Shown one piece after another: positions 60,499 to 64,000 of a DNA stretch of 64,000 nucleotides (positions are counted from its first letter, which is position 1; every line of letters begins with the position of its first letter). A model generated the notes under the pieces. It saw only the letters and a list, made by a program, of their open reading frames with translations, was not told the origin of the DNA and did no database searches. This DNA comes from Furcasterigmium furcatum (Eukaryota > Ascomycota > Sordariomycetes > Glomerellales > Plectosphaerellaceae), in NCBI GenBank assembly GCA_001599815.1, contig BCIA01000006.1, positions 684,961 through 748,960 of the forward strand, in the 5' to 3' direction. Both the position numbers and the translations under genes were made by a program.

Positions 60499-61572
60499 TC
60501 AAAACCCGGCCGCCGCAGCGACGCCCGGCTTCCGCTGCTCGAGAATCGCCACCGTCTGCTCAAACACCTTCCGCTGGGCACGTCGGCCGACATCCTTGTA
60601 GATCCACCCCTCGACAACCTGTTGCTTGCCGTCGCTCATGAACTCGCCATGGGTGTCCGCGGGGGCGCTGGCGCCGAGGACCAGCGCCCGGCCACCGACC
60701 TCGGTCGTTCGGTCGATGATCGAGCGCATCAGCCGCATAGCCAAGCCGGACTCGCCGGCGTCGCGTTCGAGTTCAGACTTGCACAGTCCCGGGTTCACGA
60801 GGTTGATGACGACGGACGGGTCCCGGGGTTGCCGGGCAGCCATCTCGCGCACAAAAAGGACCTCCAGCAGCTTGGTGATGGCGTACCGCTCGCCCACGTT
60901 CCAGTGCTGCTTGTCGGCGAGCCTCTCGTACAGGTCCGGGGCGTTGATCTCCCGAAGCGGAGTCAGGTGGTGCGCCTCGGAGGACACGATGACGAGGCGC
61001 GGCGACGCCCCGGGGAACCGGGCGGCGGTCTCGTCAAGCTTGGGCAGCAGGTCGAGGGCGAGCAGGAAGGTGTTGAGCACGTTGACCTGGACGGCGGATT
61101 CGTGGCCCTCGAGCAGGACCCACTGCCTCGGGTTGACGCCGGCGTTCTCGACCAGGACGTCGACGCGGGGTAGTTCGGCGCGGACACGGGCGGCAAAGGC
61201 CAGGGTGGAGGACGTGCTGCCGAGGTCGAGGGGCCAGACGGCGACGGCGGAGGCGCCGTCGGCGCGGGCGGGGACGGTGCGCAGGATGTCTTCCTTAGCG
61301 GCCTCGCCCTTGGCGACGGTGCGCACGGCGAGGATGAGCCGCGCGCAGCCGAGGCGGTAGAAGTGGCGGGCGGCCTCGAGGCCGAGGCCGGTGTTGGCGC
61401 CGGTGACGATGACGGTCTTGCCGGCGAAGGACTCGGCAGGGTACGGCGTGGTCACGAAGAGCTGGGAGTAGATGAAGAGGGATATGGCCTTGGCGAGCTT
61501 GATCTGGATGTCGAACTCGGGTGCTTGCGGCGGCGGCAGCGGCGACTTGGATGTTGTAGATATTTCGGCCAT
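60499..61572 (-). CDS. Short-chain dehydrogenase/reductase (SDR)
   Basis: NAD(P)-dependent oxidoreductase, 357 residues, intronless, start at 61572 (MAEISTTSK). The Rossmann entry TGANTGLGLEAARHF is followed by an Arg (LAVRT), which favours NADP. Then come DLGSTSSTLAFAARV, LVENAGVNP (the NAG motif), a Ser in VIVSSEAHH and the catalytic YAITKLL. The N-terminus has a hydrophobic stretch (LAKAISLFIYSQLFVTTPY) that could be a membrane anchor, as in retinol-dehydrogenase-like SDRs. The C-terminus GWIYKDVGRRAQ is typical of fungal members. The substrate is unknown. Its neighbour on the opposite strand is the basic-ankyrin regulator. Confidence 0.92.
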   Translation of the reverse strand: MAEISTTSKSPLPPPQAPEFDIQIKLAKAISLFIYSQLFVTTPYPAESFAGKTVIVTGANTGLGLEAARHFYRLGCARLILAVRTVAKGEAAKEDILRTVPARADGASAVAVWPLDLGSTSSTLAFAARVRAELPRVDVLVENAGVNPRQWVLLEGHESAVQVNVLNTFLLALDLLPKLDETAARFPGASPRLVIVSSEAHHLTPLREINAPDLYERLADKQHWNVGERYAITKLLEVLFVREMAARQPRDPSVVINLVNPGLCKSELERDAGESGLAMRLMRSIIDRTTEVGGRALVLGASAPADTHGEFMSDGKQQVVEGWIYKDVGRRAQRKVFEQTVAILEQRKPGVAAAAGF

Positions 61573-62662
61573 GGCTGCAGCTCGGGATGTGTAGATGTGG
61601 GAGGAGAGACAGAGTGACACCAGATGTGATCGAAACCCCGGGTCCCCCATCATCCTTTTATGCAAGCAATTCTTCCATAGATCTTGTCTCGGTGCCCCTC
61701 ATGCCTAGGAAACCCCCCGAGTCGGCTTCTGCATCGACCCGTGAGCTCGGAAACGCGATCTGACGATGATGCCATGGTGTTTACGGCTGTATTTGATGAC
61801 CCGCGCGGGCGGATGTTCCGCCACTCGGGGCCCCACTCCTGTCATCGTACATGCACCGGGCAGCAAAATTGTGGGCCGTCACCCATCAAAGCCCGGGACC
61901 TGGAGGATTGGATGCTTCAAGTTTTCCCGCCTCAACGTTACATACAGTGGGGCAGCGACGCGCCAGCTCTTGAAAGGGTATCAAAGTTAAATAGAACGAG
62001 CTGGCCTCGGGGTTTTCAAAATAGACAGCCAAGCTGCACGTTACAGACCTTATGACCAGCCGCACCCGCACCCTCTTTTGCGAAAGCCTGGGAGCCTCGA
62101 CATCCACCATCCCCGTAGCCTACAGAGTTCGCAGTAACATTTAGTCCGTGCTATTCTGGGTCTGGGGAGGGGATTAGACACGAGTCCAGCGCACGTAGCC
62201 GGATTTGGTAACGCTTTCACGGCCGGAAGAGTGCCGCCTCGTCCATGGCGACGAACCTTGTGTTCGGCCAAGCCGGCACGCACTCAGACGGGGCAGCAAA
62301 CTGTCGTCCTGTGCGCCCTCACTTGTAACGTTCCAAAACTATAGGTAGATTCGAGGACCCCCCTGGCAACCGTTGCTACCGCTTGTGGAGGTCTCACCAG
62401 CTTCTCGCAGGGGCAGAAATCATTACTAGTAGGAGTATTCTTGGACGCGCAAGACTTGAAGAGCACCAGGCCGGCGCTAGCATATTCCAGCTGTGCTTTG
62501 TGTCCTTGGTCCTCAAAACTCATCTTAAACCTCAAAGGCTCACCATCGTCGTCCACGATGTCTGTTTATGTTTCCAAAACTTCTTCCGATACCCCTCAGC
62601 AGTTCACATCTTCCTTCAGACTGTTATCTTCTTGATCTCTTGATGTATTATTCATCGTTACA
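61573..62662. promoter_or_regulatory. Divergent promoter region of the SDR and UNC93-like genes
   Basis: About 1.1 kb between two outward-facing start codons. Frames up to about 120 codons are present without protein-like features. No defined binding site was recognised. Confidence 0.45.
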
Positions 62663-64000
62663 ATGACTGCCAGAGCCGAGTCGACGCAGAATCATGAGAC
62701 TCCAGCCCCGGCTGGCCGTCCTCGTGGCTGGATGTACAGAGAGGGAAAAGTCTTCGGGCTGCACGTCCCTTACTACGCTTCTCCAATGTCCCAGGTCATC
62801 CTCCTGTCGTTTGTCTGCTTCCTGTGAGTCCTCCCGTAGACCCTAAACCCTACAAACCTACTGACGCACGGCCGCTCAAGGTGTCCCGGAATGTTCAACG
62901 CGCTGTCCGGACTCGGCGGCGGCGGCCAAGTAAATGCTGACGTCGCCAACAAGGCCACTGTTGCACTCTACTCGACTTTCGCAGTCGTTGCTTTCTTTGG
63001 AGGCACAGTCTGCAACTTGGTAGGCATCCAAAGAACACTCTTCTTGGGGACACTTGGGTAAGACTCTTCCAGTGTAACCTTTCGGTAAAAGGGTTGCGTG
63101 TGCCAGCTAACCACCTCATAGATACCCGCTCTACGTCGGATCGTTTCTCTCTTATAACCACAACCAGAACGAAGCGTTCGTGATCGCTGCTGGTGCCATC
63201 CTCGGACTGTGCGCCGGCCTTTTGTGGACCGCCCAAGGAGCCATCATGATGGCTTACGCCGATGAAGGTCACAAGGGCCGCTTCATTGCCATCTTCTGGG
63301 CCATCTTCAACACGGGTGCCGTGATCGGCGGTCTCATACCGCTGATCCAAAACGTTTCCTCGACACAGAGCTCAGTGGGGGACGGGACGTATATCGGCTT
63401 CCTCGCCCTGACGATGACCGGCTGCGCAACGGCGCTCGCCCTCTGCCGGACAGACAGAGTTGTCAGGAGTGACGGAACAGGGATCAAGCAGACGCTCCAG
63501 CCCTCATGGATCGAGGAGCTGGTGGGCGTGTGGAGAGTCCTGAGGTCGGATCCTTACCTCTTCCTCCTATTCCCGCTCTTCTTCTCCTCCAACTGGTTCT
63601 ACACCTACCAGTTCAACGTAAGCATCGCCTCATGCAGCAGCTGTCTTCGAGAGCACCAGAAGAAATGTTCCGCACAGCTGACCTCGGGAAACAGGACGTC
63701 AACCTCGCCCGCTTTAACATACGGACCCGGTCGCTGAACAATCTGATGTACTGGCTCATGCAGATCATCGGCGCATACGTCTTCGGCAGCCTCCTTGACT
63801 GGGCCAGGTTCAAGCGCCGCACCCGCTCCGTGGCCGGTCTCGCCGCCCTCTTCGCCATCACCATGGTCACCTGGGGGTGCGGCTACGACTTCCAGAAGAC
63901 GTACACCCGCGAGTCTGTCAAGAGCGGCAGGTCGCCCCTCATCGACTGGACCGACGACGTGTTCCCGGCGCCGTTTGTCCTCTACTGCTTCTACGGCTTA
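62663..64000 (+). CDS. UNC93-like major facilitator protein (partial, cut by right edge)
   Basis: Multi-pass membrane protein, first 379 residues visible. Exons: 62663-62823, 62881-63057, 63122-63617, and 63695 to the window end, where the frame is still open. The product shows SQVILLSFVCFLCPGMFNALSGLGGGGQ, the typical start of UNC93-like fungal proteins, then KATVALYSTFAVVAFFGGT, YVGSFLSYNHNQ, GAILGLCAGLLWTAQGAIMM, YADEGHKGRFIAIFWAIFN and DVNLARFNIRTRSLNN. At least seven helices are visible. The last part of the window encodes a further pair (VAGLAALFAITMVTWGCG and FVLYCFYG). Fungal homologues have no firm function. Confidence 0.9.

Noticed and set aside
1..64000. Transposons, LTRs, CRISPR arrays, prophage or prokaryotic signals
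   Set aside because: No transposase, reverse transcriptase, long terminal repeats or spaced direct repeats were seen by reading; a self-alignment would be needed to exclude short degraded copies.

Overview
The window is nuclear DNA from a filamentous ascomycete (Pezizomycotina, most probably Sordariomycetes; I cannot name the genus). Evidence: short GT-AG introns of about 50-160 nt with CTAAC/CTGAC-like branch sites, an intron-bearing tRNA-Met, and families typical of this group: a HET-domain protein, a DUF3176 protein, a basic-region/ankyrin regulator, Zn(II)2Cys6 factors and many MFS carriers. About 26 protein genes, one tRNA, one degenerate OMP decarboxylase copy and one broken relic can be supported. 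Most genes could be assembled exon by exon with reading phase conserved at every junction.

Layout. 0.5-11 kb is a housekeeping block: tRNA-Met(CAT), proteasome ATPase RPT2 head-to-head with the E2 enzyme UBC1, succinyl-CoA ligase alpha, an unrecognised 283-residue protein, the Elongator subunit ELP3 and a peptidyl-tRNA hydrolase. A ZIP metal transporter follows (11.1-12.3 kb).

13.3-34.5 kb is an accessory metabolic block. It holds two divergently transcribed amidohydrolases (one fused to a beta-propeller), a Zn2Cys6 transcription factor, a TIGR04076-type small protein, a divergent pair of MFS carriers, an aldo/keto reductase with an unrecognised N-terminal extension of about 200 residues, and a 14-helix MFS exporter. 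Seven copies of the heptamer GGACCGG (either strand) lie in five intergenic regions of this block, including upstream of the factor itself. I read this as a candidate self-regulated catabolic or transport regulon. It is a hypothesis, because the heptamer also occurs in coding sequence elsewhere.

35.0-50 kb is mixed: a HET-domain protein, an OCRL-type inositol polyphosphate 5-phosphatase, an EBP-type sterol isomerase homologue, an OMP decarboxylase paralogue that has ATA where its relatives start and Asn in place of the catalytic Lys, a DUF3176 membrane protein, a 5'-truncated relic with an in-frame TAG, an SRPBCC-like protein and a probable GPI-anchored secreted protein.

50.6-64 kb carries an AAAP amino-acid transporter, a secreted subtilisin-like protease, an F-box protein, the basic-region/ankyrin regulator beside a short-chain dehydrogenase, and an UNC93-like carrier cut by the right edge. 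No transposon with coding capacity, LTR pair, CRISPR array or prokaryotic feature was seen.
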